From Prostheceraeus crozeri (Eukaryota > Platyhelminthes > Polycladida > Euryleptidae): a stretch of 64,000 nt of DNA. The position numbers and the translations under genes are program-made. This document shows positions 34,206-45,189 of this stretch, in pieces. Numbering within the stretch: position 1 is the stretch's first letter; each line of letters opens with the position of its first letter. The notes under the pieces are model-generated. The model had not been told where the DNA came from. It was given only the letters and a program-made list of their open reading frames with translations, and did no database searches. The stretch spans positions 1-64,000 of the forward strand of contig CAJQUW010001730.1 of the NCBI GenBank assembly GCA_907163375.1, in the 5' to 3' direction.

Positions 34206-35530
34206 GGTGTACATTTTCTTCCAATATGTTCTCTGCATGATTGGATGTGATAGGATTTCCAGAAGTCGATTCTGGTGGATTATGATGCATTTCACAATGA
34301 CTAAATAATGTCACAACTTGGTCAATGACTTTGCCAGATGCACACTGCCTGTGATCTATCAAGCTTACCAAAGTCACCGCTCTCCAGTCCAGTGCAAGCT
34401 GCTATCGGAGGTAAATGACCTCTATGAATTATCTTAATACATCAATCATAGATGTCCCTGAAAAGTATTTGAACACAAACTGCCATTATTTCTATATTAT
34501 TGCACCATTGCTTTAGAAATATAAGCACATATAAGAAATATGGGCACTGCTCAATGCTCATGCTTTTTCGCATCGGAAGAAGCCCAACAGGCTGATTTTT
34601 TGTTGCTTTTTTTCCATTTGTACACTTACTCATTCATTACCGTTAAATAAAGTCATCTTATCATGATGAAAAAAAGTACACTGTATGATGATATCTTTTC
34701 ACATTATAGCGATGTTTATACGATGCTTATGTGACATTGATTTTGTAGAACGAGCGAAGCCAGTGTACTTCTATATTTCTCTGGACAGATAGGTTGCAAT
34801 CAGCTTCCTACATGATCAGGTAAGCAATCCTAAATTAGACTACCTTACAAATAGACTGTCATTAAGTAAAATTTTCTGCCAGCATATGCGTGTCAGGCAC
34901 AGCATGTACTTATGATAATTAGGAGATAGGACGCATGGGCCCACGTGCTTATGCGTTAAACTCATGTACTACACCTCCGCGCTATTTACTTATTTTGCGA
35001 TTTTTCTTCTAAAAACTTTCTGAGATGAGGCAATCTGAGATTTATGAGCAAATTTTATGGTCATGTAGTTACAAAATTTCATTGAAATTTCGGAAACCTG
35101 AATGGCCGTATACACAATGAGATATTCATCGATATTCTCAGCACTGTCCTTTCATTTTCTAAACTAATTGACTATTTTCTTTGACCGCTATTCAGTTTGA
35201 TCTCATAGAAAACCCTCAAGCAAAGAATGTATGGTTGAAGCACAGATTATTTTTCATCTTCAGGAAAATCATCGATGTCCAACATTGCTGGCTCACTATT
35301 TTTGACAGTGAATTCACGAAAAAAATCATATTTTTGCATTTCAAGAGTGAAGGGCAACAATGACCACTTATTTCATCTCGATTATTAGGATTCATATTGA
35401 AATCAGGCTTGCATGCAAACATTCTGATCTTTTGTGGTTGACTGCATGATATTTTACCATCAGCATTTATCGGAATGAATTCAGAAACCTTCAATAAAAA
35501 AATTGCTTTCATTTTTGACACACTTTGCAA
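34206..35530. other. Non-coding stretch
   Basis: No supported gene. Confidence 0.35.
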
Positions 35531-36251
35531 CAGGAATGCGGAGTCGGAGTCCCGGAGTCCTATCATTTTTGATGGAGTCGGAGTCCTATCATTTGATAGG
35601 ACTCCGGACTCCGGCCTATAACAAGACCCGAAGTAAAATACAAACAAATTATCTATTCTCGTGCATTGCTGTCACTGTCAACTTTCTCCGTCAAACAGAA
35701 GTACAGAGACAGCAGTGCATGCAAAGCTTGTAATAGTTGAGGGAATGAACCGTGATAGTGAGATGAGGATGGTGTTTCCACTCGGTGATTTAGTAGAGAA
35801 GACAAGCCTTCCTAGCCTCGATCACACCGACGCACCAAAGGTCACATCAGAGACAAAAATGAAATACTAGTTTGTTTGAGAACATTGCCTCTTACCCTCA
35901 CGTTAATCGTGTGTGATAGCTCCTCCAAAGCGCATATTGAAATCGAAAGTGTACTCATATTATTTGAAGAAGGTGGGATTTTCCTGCCTGGTAGAGACTG
36001 AAGAAAAACCATGTGAAGCACACATCAACAACATGGGAGGAGCCGAGTCGCATGCATCCAACTGAAAGCGACATTTGATAAGCTTTCATCGAAAATGATT
36101 GATAATTGATGCAGAAATGATCACTAAATATAGGTTCAGGTAAGCCTATAATGATCTATGATGTAGGTTACCAGTGTTTTCAAAAAACTAGGCTATATAT
36201 GCTTGCCACGGAGTCGGAGTTCTATCAAAATGATAGGACCCCGCATCCCTG
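35531..36251 (+). mobile_element. hAT-type MITE, copy A
   Basis: The element starts CAGGAATGCGGAGTCGG and ends CCGCATCCCTG. It is flanked by an 8-bp duplication with one mismatch (CTTTGCAA at 35523-35530, CTCTGCAA at 36252-36259). Eight-bp duplications and CAGGG-like ends are diagnostic of hAT transposons. Both ends carry a hairpin of the type GGAGTCCTATCA..TGATAGGACTCC. The 721-bp interior has no coding capacity and matches copy B at 38890-39611 in reverse orientation over its whole length. Confidence 0.85.
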
Positions 36252-36269
36252 CTCTGCAAGGCGAGACAT

Positions 36270-36764
36270 GGAGATAAAGTGCTTTGCTCCACTCTTTTGA
36301 CATATCCAGCCACTTCTCTAGAAAAAATGTCTGCACTTTCCCCGAATATTGGTCATTGGCCTCAGAAGAGCCTCCATCACAGGTCGGATCGCTCCATATC
36401 TGTTCAGACCTCAGAAGTGGCTGCTCAGGTTGGGAATGCTTGCTATGTCCATCACCATTGATGTCCACCACGATGATCAGTTGATTGCAATCCCATATTC
36501 GTCTGATTTCCAGAAAGTTCAACTTCTTTTTCTTAAATCATCTCGTTTTCACTTGATAACTAATATTCTGCACCTAAATAGGGACTGAATCAAGGCGGAA
36601 TAGAAAATGTTTCACATTACAAACAAACTGCGCCAAGTGAAAGCTCTTATGATGAAAAGTCAGAATATTATCGTTGTTTTGATATTCAAGGTCACTGTGG
36701 AGGTGAAATTGAAGGTCAAAAAAGATGATTTTTGAGTGATTTTTAATTATTTGTGTGTTCAAAT
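36270..36764. other. Non-coding stretch between MITE A and a fold-back element
   Basis: No supported gene; overlapping short ORFs on both strands without recognisable content. Confidence 0.3.
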
Positions 36765-37615
36765 TAACACGAGAACATTTTCCTTTATAATAGTTTCGAT
36801 GTTAAAAAGACACCCGATGACCTGAAACATTCAATGAGAAAACAGTGGAAAATTCGACAAATCTGTCGTACATTCAAGATTTTGAAACCTCATTGTGATA
36901 AAAGTATTAAGCTGATGTTATTCAAAATTGGTGGAAAGCTGTTGAATACGAAGAAAATATGCTAGGAAGAAAATACGAGGACTTTTGGTAAGGGTTACTG
37001 AGCGCCTCGCCCCCTTCCCATCCCCCCCCCCACCGCGGCGAAGGTTAATGAAGATACTCCGGGCACAGAATAGCAAAGGATATTCATGCATGCAATTATG
37101 CCTGTAGAATGTAACTGATATTCTACTCCAGAAAAAAGTGATGTCAGGTCATATGAAATGAACTAATGATGCAAGTTGTCAGATGTTCATGTCGAGTGAG
37201 AAGTATCTTTCTTTTGCTAATATGAAGAAGTCGTTGACTGTTGAATCGAACATGGAAGTTTTGCAATCAACACAATCTCTGAAGGCTGAGTTTGGGAGGC
37301 TGCACTTGTCTGGATGGTTGAATCTTGGAGTAGAAATGTCTTTGAGGTCATGAGCCTGAGCGCCCCCCTCCTTCCCAAAAGTTTATCTAGCTCCTGAAGA
37401 TGCGAACTCCAAATTTTACGTGTTCCACAGCTTTCCACTAATTTTGAATAACACTGGAGTGATACTTTCGTCACGATGAGATTTCCAAAATTTGAATGTA
37501 CGACAGATTTGTCGAAGTTTACAATATTTTCGTTTTGAATGTTCTCATGTGTCCTTATGAATATCAAAACTATTCGAATTTATAAAAGAAAATGTTCTCG
37601 TGTTAATTTAAACAG
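36765..37615. mobile_element. Fold-back element with about 250-bp inverted arms
   Basis: The left arm (about 36765-37020: AAATTAACACGAGAACATTTTC, GACAAATCTGTCGTACATTC, GTTATTCAAAATTGGTGG) is the inverse of the right arm (about 37365-37612), with perhaps one in seven bases different. The arms end inward in G/C-rich runs (CGCCTCGCCCCC, poly-C; GAAGGAGGGGGGCGCTC). The centre of about 340 bp also contains a smaller inverted pair (CTGATATTCTACTCC near 37110 and GGAGTAGAAATG near 37327). No transposase. The minus ORF at 37217-37567 crosses the arm and is not convincing. Confidence 0.65.
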
Positions 37616-38184
37616 AAATGACAATTTTCCTGTAGATTCTATTTAGACTTCGACGTTTTGAATTCAAAATTCAAATTTTGAAATTTTTGTAATTGAAGCG
37701 AATTACAAAATACAAACTTACTAATATATATTGGTATTTCTAATCTTAACGACTATAAAAATAAAAAAAAATGATGAGAAAAACAATGATGATATTCTAA
37801 CTCGTCATCATAAAAGCTTCCATTTGATGCATTTTGCTTTGAATTTAAACCTTTAGCATCGGAAATGAGCACGGTTGTCAAAACACCGCAGTAGGGCGAG
37901 GGTCAAAGGAGTGGTTGATAATTTGAAGTATTCAAATGTGCAGTAATAGTGACGGCTTAAAAGGCATCCTTTTGGAAATTGAAGAAAGGAGATGCATCGA
38001 CATGATCTGATTTTCTTTGGATTTCCCGAAAAGTCTGATGGTTTTGAACGAAGCGATTTTGATGGTTATCTTATTCGGAGAATTTTTGGGATGATCGGAT
38101 TTAATGACATCGCATTCTTGGACCACAGGGGAGTTGGTAAAATTATTGAAAGGAAAGCTCGCTCATCGGTCGAACCGGGAGACC
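37616..38184. other. Non-coding stretch
   Basis: Very AT-rich; no supported gene. Confidence 0.3.
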
Positions 38185-38650
38185 CTTTCCGAGAAAATTG
38201 CGAAAATTCAAAATGGCGGACATGAAACCGAAACTGCATTCTGGCGCTTGATTAAAAGAAATTCCCAAGCATTTTGTCAGCAGTTTCCGAAGCAATTTGA
38301 CCCGGTCTCTTCAAATATAATTGTCAAAAAATCATGCGATTAGCCCTTTTCAAGAAAATAACGAAAATTCAAAATGGTGGACATGAAACCGAAACTGCAT
38401 TCTGGGGCTCGGCTAATGTGTGTTATGCTTCAGCTATAAATCTTGGAGGTCCTAAAAGGTTCTTGAAATTTCTTGGAAGTGTCATGTTCGCTTGTGTACA
38501 AACCGAAATATGTGAATCAGAGGTCTGCATCAGATCTGTCAGACCTCCAAGACTTGTCATTGATGTATCGAACACCACACTGATGTTTCGGCTTCATGGC
38601 CGCCATTTTGAATTTTCGTAATTTTTTCGAAAAGGGCTAAATTGTATGAC
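38185..38650. repeat. Dispersed repeat cluster, same family as 30135-31965
   Basis: ATTCAAAATGG(C/T)GGACATGAAACC is found forward at about 38205 and 38365, and the inverted form (GGCCGCCATTTTGAATTTTC) at about 38595. ORFs here that contain QNGGHETETAFW are translations of the repeat. Confidence 0.65.
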
Positions 38651-38889
38651 TTTTTAACTATGATTTTCGAAAATTTCATAGAATGGGAAATTTTCAAAAT
38701 GAAACTTGGCACACCGTGAATGAGACACTAGGTCCAATCTGCACATTGTAATGTATTCGGGACTAGGCCTAATGAACATAAGATGACGTGTACATAATCT
38801 GAGATGACATCATCATACTTGATTATCAGTTTTTCATGGAGATCACTCCACTAAATCGTCATTATGCTTTTAATTCAGTGCATGAAAAC

Positions 38890-39611
38890 CAGGGATGCGG
38901 AGTCCTATCTTATTGATAGGACTCCTACTCCGACTCCGACCCCGGGTGGCAAGTATATAAAGTCTAGTTTTTTGAAAAACTGGTAATCTACATCATAGAT
39001 CATTATAGGTTTGCCTGAACCTATTTTTAGTGATCATTGTATCAATTATCAATCATTATTGATGAAAGTTTATCAGATGTCGCTTTCAGTTGGAAGCATG
39101 CGACTCGGCTCCTCCCATCTTCTTGATGTGTGCTTCACACGGATTTTCTCCAGTCTCTACCAGGCAGGAAAATCTCCCATCCTTCTCCAAAGAATATGAG
39201 TACACTTTCGATTTTAATATGCGCTTTAGAGGAGCCATCAAACACGATTAACGTGAGGGCTAAGAGGTAATGTTCTCAAACAAACTAGTATTTCATTTTT
39301 GTCTCTGACGTGACCCTTGGTGCGTATAGGTGTGATCGAGGCTAGGAAGTGCCCAGATACTCTCCACTAAATCACCGAGTGGAAACACAATCCTTTTTTA
39401 ACTATCACGGTTCATTCCCTCAACTATTATAAGCTTTGCATGCTGCAGTGTCTCTGTACCTTTGTTTGACGGAGAAAGTTGACATCAAGACAGTGACAGC
39501 TATGAGCGAGAATAAATAATTTGTTTGTATTATATTTCGGGTCTAGTTATAGGCCGGAGTCGGGAGTCCTATCAATTGATAGGACGACGGGACTCCGACT
39601 TCTCATCCCTG
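38890..39611 (-). mobile_element. hAT-type MITE, copy B
   Basis: The ends are CAGGGATGCGGAGTCC and CTTCTCATCCCTG. A perfect 8-bp duplication, ATGAAAAC, lies at 38882-38889 and 39612-39619. The 722-bp body is the reverse complement of copy A (35531-36251), with scattered substitutions. Terminal hairpins of the type TATCA..TGATAGGACTCC are present at both ends. There is no coding capacity. The exact duplication shows this is a genuine independent insertion and not part of a larger inverted duplication. Confidence 0.9.
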
Positions 39612-39795
39612 ATGAAAACAAGCATCAACTACGCGGTACACGTATTTCAAAATACTTTACTAGCGCCACATAATGCATCCAGCACGTATTCAAATCCAAA
39701 ATCTGAATTTCAAATGATGTATTCAAGGGCTTTTGAATTTTAGGTCGTTCAGGAGCACAGTGGAGTGAAAATTAGAGGTGCAAATTGATTGCAAG

Positions 39796-39801
39796 TTTAA
39801 T
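39796..39801 (-). terminator. Poly(A) signal ATTAAA
   Basis: ATTAAA on the minus strand begins about 22 nt after the TAA that ends the exon 40206-39824, supporting that exon as the 3' end of a gene. Confidence 0.45.
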
Positions 39802-39823
39802 GGAAAGGTTCAACAAGAAATTT

Positions 39824-40206
39824 TTAAAATATTTTCCGTCTGTGGATTTTTTTAATTTGTGAACGGGGATAGATGCGGAGGCTGAGACAACGTCCTGGAG
39901 GAAGATTGAAGGTCTTTTCGTCCTCCTCCAGGAATTCCCACTTCTGATCCTTCTCCGGCACCTGCTCCACCTCCTCCCCGTCTGCGGAGGTCCACAACCC
40001 TCTTCCTCTCTCATACGCCAGGAACACCGCTCTCCCGCCAACTTCGGCTGTCCCTTGCTGAATCCGCGTCTTCTCCGGACGCCGGTTGAACGCCTCCGCT
40101 ACTCCTCTTCTGACTTCTCCCACAGTCGGAGGATTCGGGAGATTGAGGACGTAGTCACCTGTTCTGCCAATTCCTCCGCCCGTGCAGTCCACCAGACGAA
40201 AAGAAG
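39824..40206 (-). CDS. Terminal exon (third seen) of a coiled-coil gene
   Basis: A strong acceptor (CCTCTTCTTTGCAG, ending at 40207) leads into 383 bp that enter in phase 2 and end at TAA 39826-39824 (126 residues). GC content is clearly higher than in the flanks. The peptide starts SFRLVDCTGGGIGRTGDYVL, continues PPTVGEVRRGVAEAFNRRPE and contains WTSADGEEVEQVPEKDQKW and PPGRCLSLRIYP. The pattern suggests one small alpha/beta domain, possibly beta-grasp-like, but I do not recognise it. It has the entry phase required by the donor at 49685, so I infer it is the last exon of the gene whose other visible exons are 50183-49686 and 55763-55169. Unseen exons in between cannot be excluded. Confidence 0.6.
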
Positions 40207-40291
40207 CTGCAAAGAAGAGGAAATGAATGAATTTGATGCAAACAAGTTGTTTTGGAAGGAATTCAGTTGAAGATTCCCTTCTGTTAATCAT

Positions 40292-41377
40292 TTTTCACAT
40301 TTTGGAGAATTCACACAACTGCTGATCGTCCTGCAAACGTATTTCCATTCATTTCTTGTCTTCTTCATGTTTTCTATCTCCAATTTACTTATTAGAAGAA
40401 AATCTTTCAAAAACGGATTTTCCTCATGAAAAATAGAATTTTCTTTCAGATTTGATTTTCATCTGAAGAAGAACGAGTTCTCTTGTCTGCCCTGTTCTAA
40501 ATAGAATTCGGTTGTCATAATCAGTAGAAGGCACTTGGCCTCCAAATTTCGTCTTTAAATTGTTTTTGTCCTTCAAAGTTTCAATAATAAGAGCAGTTTT
40601 CAGCAGGTTTAACAGCTTGTTATCTGGTGAAGAATTTCAACTTAAGTTTTTACTACTGATAATTGGTATTAAGTAGACACTTGAGGCTATTATTTTCGAT
40701 GTCGTTAAAGCAATCTCACATTTCAGTCACTGCCTTGACGTGTTGTCGTGCAAGGAATCCAAGACTTCTTATTGTTCTAATTTGAAATATCAGTCAATTC
40801 TGGGCATTCGTACAATGATTGACGTGAAGGTCACAAAAAGCAATAATGATGCAACCAAGAATGTAAAACAGTTCTATAATTTGCAACAGGAGTTACTCAA
40901 TTGCTTGTTGAGAGACCGTTTAAGATTCTTGATAAAGATAACCTCTTTAATACGCAGTGAAAACTCATCCTCAGTGCTATCAAGTATTTTGAGTTATCAA
41001 TATTACACGTGCAGTGACAGTTCAAACGATGATCACAGAATGCGGATATTCTCTTGGAGTTGATCAGCGGCTCAGGTGGGACACAAAGGCCTCATCCTTT
41101 TCCTGCAATTTTGCACACACAAAACGATCATAGCGACTTTTTCCCTAAATCAAAATTGCTTGTAACTTATTGATTTTTTGTATCTTCCATAATACTTCAT
41201 TCAGATGAGATTTATTGCTGATTAGCCTGTTGATTAACTATGTCCAACTCCACGCCTTCAACTGCATCATTTCATCCATTGTGTGCATTATTGTTGGCTG
41301 ATTTTAATATTTAAGAACTCCAAGAGAGATGTAGGAGGTGCAGTGACCTACGGATAGAGAATTTATCAGTACCGCAT
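40292..41377. other. Intronic or intergenic non-coding stretch
   Basis: No additional exon is apparent. The 107-residue plus ORF at 40740-41063 has no recognisable content. Confidence 0.3.
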
Positions 41378-42430
41378 CCGCCCGCACCCACCAGTGCATC
41401 TAAATAGCTAGCCCTCACCAGCCCGCACCCACCCGCACCCACCCGTGCATCTCAGTAGCCGGACCGCATCCGCTCGGGCATCTGAGGGCTCCGCACCCAC
41501 CTATACATCTGAGTAGCTGGCCCGCACCCACCCGCAACCTCCCGTACATCTGAGAAGCCAGCCCGCACCCACCCGCACCCACCCGTGCTTCTCAGTAGCC
41601 GGACCGCATCCGCTCCCTATAGATCCGCTCCCCTGAGGGCTCCGCACCCACCTATACATCTGAGTAGCTGGCCCGCACCCGCCGGCTCCGCTCGTACATC
41701 TCAGTAGCCTGCCCGCACCCACCTGTACAATTGAGTAGCCAGCCCGCACCCACCCGTGCATCTCAGTAGCCTGCCCGCACCCACCCGCACCCACCCGTGC
41801 ATCTCAGTAGCCGGACCGCATCCGCTCGGGCATCTGAGGGCTCCGCACCCACCTATACATCTGAGTAGCTGACCCGCACCCACCCGCAACCACCCGTACA
41901 TCTGAGTAGCCAGCCCGCACCCACCCGTGCATCTCAGTAGCCTGCCCGCACCCACCTGTACATCTGAGTAGCTGGCCCGCACCCACCCGCACCCACCCGT
42001 GCATCTCAGTAGCCGGACCGCATCCGCTCGGGCGATCTGAGGGCTCCGCACCCACCTATACATCTGAGTAGCTGACCCGCACCCACCCGCACCCACCCGT
42101 ACATCTGAGAAGCCAGCGCGCACCCACCTGTACATCTGAGTAGCCAGCGCGCACCCGCCTGTACATCTGAGTAGCCAGCGCGCACCCACCTGTACATCTG
42201 AGTAGCCAGCGCGCACCCACCTGTACATCTGAGTAGCCAGCCTGTACCCATCTGTACATCTGAGTAGCCGGATCGCACCCACCTGTACATCTGAGTAGTC
42301 GGCCCGCACCCGCTCGGGCACCTGAGTAGCCGGACCGCACCCACCTGTACATCTGAGTAGCCGGACCGCACCCACCTGTACATCTGAGTAGCCGGACCGC
42401 ACCCGCTCGTGCACCTGAATGGACGGTCCG
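41378..42430. repeat. 29-bp GC-rich minisatellite
   Basis: About 35 tandem units of roughly 29 bp, consensus GCACCCACCTGTACATCTGA plus GTAGCCxGx, occupy about 1.05 kb. Variants include CGCACCCGCTCGGGCATCTG blocks. Because 29 is not a multiple of three and the unit has no stop on the minus strand, all three minus frames stay open for long distances (up to 237 codons) and encode permuted versions of one peptide (MYRWVRAGYSDVQVG / LLRCTGGC type). These ORFs are by-products. The array lies within the inferred 9.5-kb intron between 49686 and 40206. Confidence 0.92.
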
Positions 42431-42560
42431 TACCCACATGTAGGCCTACCTTCACCCGTGAGGACGCAACCGCCGTATCTGAAGTGGTGATTTTGTTGTT
42501 ATTTTCTAATCCACTCTGTTCACTTCCTTTATACAACTGCTGACAATGTGTACTGGTCAT

Positions 42561-43008
42561 TTACTGTCCAACACAAAAATCAAAATACACAGTTGAGTGA
42601 TAAATTTAATTTTGCTGAGAGCTTTGCGTCAAGAAATCGCCTATATTCTGATAACTTGCAGAAAATGTAAGAAAAATCAACACAACTGAAGAAAGTAGAA
42701 CTGCGCGCGTTGCGCCGGTTCTCGGGCCGGTGCACGAAATTCACGAATTTCGATCAAATTGATATTTTACTGTAGGCCTATAATTTCAATTACAGTTGAT
42801 TCATTTGATTTCTTCTTTCATTCACAGAAACATGGAGGAAAACATGTTTTAGGCATGCAACATGAATAATCCATCTTGGAGAACAGAGTTCAATTAATAT
42901 CAATTCAATTCAAGCTTTCGATGTGTGCATCATGAAAATGAAACTCTTTGAAAATCACAGCTATTTCGTGAAATAAGCGATGCATTTCCTGATGATGTTG
43001 AGAACAAA
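42561..43008. other. Non-coding stretch
   Basis: No supported feature; contains the word GTAGGCCTATAA near 42773. Confidence 0.25.
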
Positions 43009-43209
43009 GTGACGAAAATGAGAAAATTCAAGTTCATGATAAATCATTATAGGCCAGGAAATCTGTGGCTAGGATTCGGCATTCCAGGGGCTAGCACTCC
43101 GTCCGAAAGATTGCTTCCAACATCCCGTAACATTGCAATATCAATTAGAGACTGTTTAAAACCAATCAGAGCCCTAGAATGTCGAGATGAGGAACTTCTG
43201 GCCTTGTAG
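43009..43209 (+). pseudogene. hAT transposase C-terminal relic
   Basis: A 66-codon frame contains GIPGASTPSERLLPTSRNIA followed by a run ending RDCLKP, and ends in a TAG at 43207-43209. The A-S-x-P-S-E-R-L core followed by a basic L-x-P stretch is the hallmark of the hAT dimerisation region at the transposase C-terminus. No RNase H-like catalytic domain is recognisable upstream, so it is a small fragment. It may be a remnant of an autonomous partner for hAT MITEs, though no link to copies A and B is shown. Confidence 0.6.
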
Positions 43210-44397
43210 ATTGCGGCGGCATTGTTTCAGATCTTTCTACTGTACCTCTCCCACTGTTTCATGATCTCGAGGCATATATTTCGAGGTTTTTTACCATTTT
43301 CGATGCACATCTTTATAATTTCTGCAATAATGTGGTTTTGAAGAATTTCATGATGAGCAATCACTAAGATGCACTGGTTAAGTATATGATGAGAGTCAAT
43401 TGCAAGTATTGAATGAAAGTGGGCCTATAAAAGTCTATTCTACATTGTTTAGCACTATTAGCAGTTCTCTAGTACACTGTAGAATTCGCATTGAATTCTA
43501 AAAAATATGAACACTTATCACAAAAGATGAGACTGCAATTTCAAGATTTTGAGGTCTCAATTAACTGTCACAGGACGCAAATTAATTGCATTTCGGTTAC
43601 ACTTCACTGAGTGCTTCAGCGCAATTCAAATTTTCGATTTTGAGCACCGAACGATGCAACGGTTATCATTCCTGTGAGAACAGGTGCGGCTAGCGCACAG
43701 CTCTAGAAAAAGTAATAGACTAATTTAGGTCTGAGTCACTTTTAACCTACACAGATTTTGTACTTACAAACTTTTATATGGGACATTTCATCAATTAAAA
43801 AGCTGCAACTCTTGGAGTAATTTTTTAAAAACTCAATAGTCAAATGCTGCTGTTGCTTACTGCAGCCAATTGATGATGTCTGCTGTTTAATTGTTCTCCA
43901 CCACTTCTAATTGTAAGGCCTCAAGTGTATTCCCGTAACTTCGCTTCAAAAACATCAATCTACTCAGCTGCTTTATTTGCTTACTTTTTTGAAGAAATGA
44001 TTCAAAATGAAAGGGATAGACAAAAATCTCAACACCTGACAACCCTACAATACTGCCTATACAATCAGGTGTTAGAATTTATAATTTGGAATCTAATGCA
44101 AAACTGCAAAATGTGCAGCATTGTAGATACAGATCACTGTCAATGTATGAAAAGTCGATGCATCGATAGGGATAGTTGGAATTGAAGAAACTTCAGTTCA
44201 GTTCATGAACGGTAATTATTAGTTCAGCTCAGAGGTAGCAGCTGTAATATCACACTGAGGCTTCAATCATTCACCCACTCAAAAGTTCGAAAGTACTGCA
44301 TCTAAGGCTGAATAGAAAAAGCAGGCTATTGTAGTGTACAGATCATCTGGTGAAGCATAACACACGACAGAAAGGTTTCTAGCATAGAAATAAACTG
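43210..44397. other. Non-coding stretch
   Basis: No supported gene. Confidence 0.3.
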
Positions 44398-44640
44398 TTT
44401 ATCTGAAGTTCGCTAGAATGGAAATTGACTCAAGGTCGCGGCACATCCGGGGGAACTAAGTTGGGGCATGAAGAACCAATGAAAAGCTTCGATTTACTCA
44501 TGTGACTGATTCTAACCCAATGATACAGACGTTGGCAGGTGCATCTAAGTGAAAATGCGTGCGATTTATGTGCCGTTATTGTGCATTGCATGAAGCTTAA
44601 TTTCCATTCTAGAGGTTTCATTGTTGTCAATTTCTATGGT
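44398..44640. repeat. Dispersed repeat (about 240 bp), copy 1
   Basis: This matches 57563-57800 co-linearly (TTTATCTGAAGTT, ACTCAAGGTC, CACATCCGGGGGAACTA, GTGACTGATTCTA, CAATGATACAG), with an estimated identity of 80-85 percent. The class is unknown and no coding is seen. Confidence 0.6.
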
Positions 44641-44749
44641 TTCTAGTGAATGGATGGTGATTGACATTTTATTTTCAAAGTCTTGTCAAAGTTCATAGCA
44701 AATATGGTATTGATGATAAAGTAGTATTTAATACAACTAGGCATGTCGA

Positions 44750-44870
44750 TCGTGATGTCGGTCACATATTGAAGTCAAGCGTTGTATATGAATTCGCATG
44801 CCTGGGTGATCCAGGAGACCAAACCCACATTAGCAAAATAATGCGGAAGACATCACCAGAGAACCGTTGA
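44750..44870 (+). pseudogene. Possible GIY-YIG-like retroelement relic
   Basis: The frame reads LKSSVVYEFACLGDPGDQTH then ISKIMR. The V-V-Y-E-F-x-C..GD..HI.K arrangement resembles the start of a GIY-YIG domain, but the central Y/HIG glycine is missing and the frame stops soon after. This is weak. Confidence 0.25.
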
Positions 44871-45189
44871 ACACAGAAGAGCTCGGATCACAGAATTAGA
44901 TTCATCTGCGCGCGCTTCGGTTTCCTAGAAAGGAAGGGTTGTATGTAACCTTGATACCGAAATGGAACATCACAGAATTAGACAAGTTGCCCCTTCTCGA
45001 ACGGATAATTCGTGTATCGCTTGCTATTGGAAATGGCAAACATTTAGCAGAGGACACCAGAGCCAGTGAGAGAGGCGTGCGTGCTGTGATATCAATTCGC
45101 ACACACCAAAACACACATTCCTTTCTTGACTAACATTGGATTCAGTGTATGCATTATACAGTAAGGAATGCCGAGGAGAGGATGTGGAA

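Noticed and set aside
35531-39611. The inverted 0.72-kb copies read as arms of one large inverted repeat or a composite transposon
   Set aside because: Each copy has its own distinct 8-bp target duplication, so they inserted independently.
41501-42560. Long minus-strand ORFs (237, 184 and 127 codons) with WVRAGYSDV repeats
   Set aside because: They are three frames of the same 29-bp minisatellite, with no start context, splice sites or non-repeat coding.
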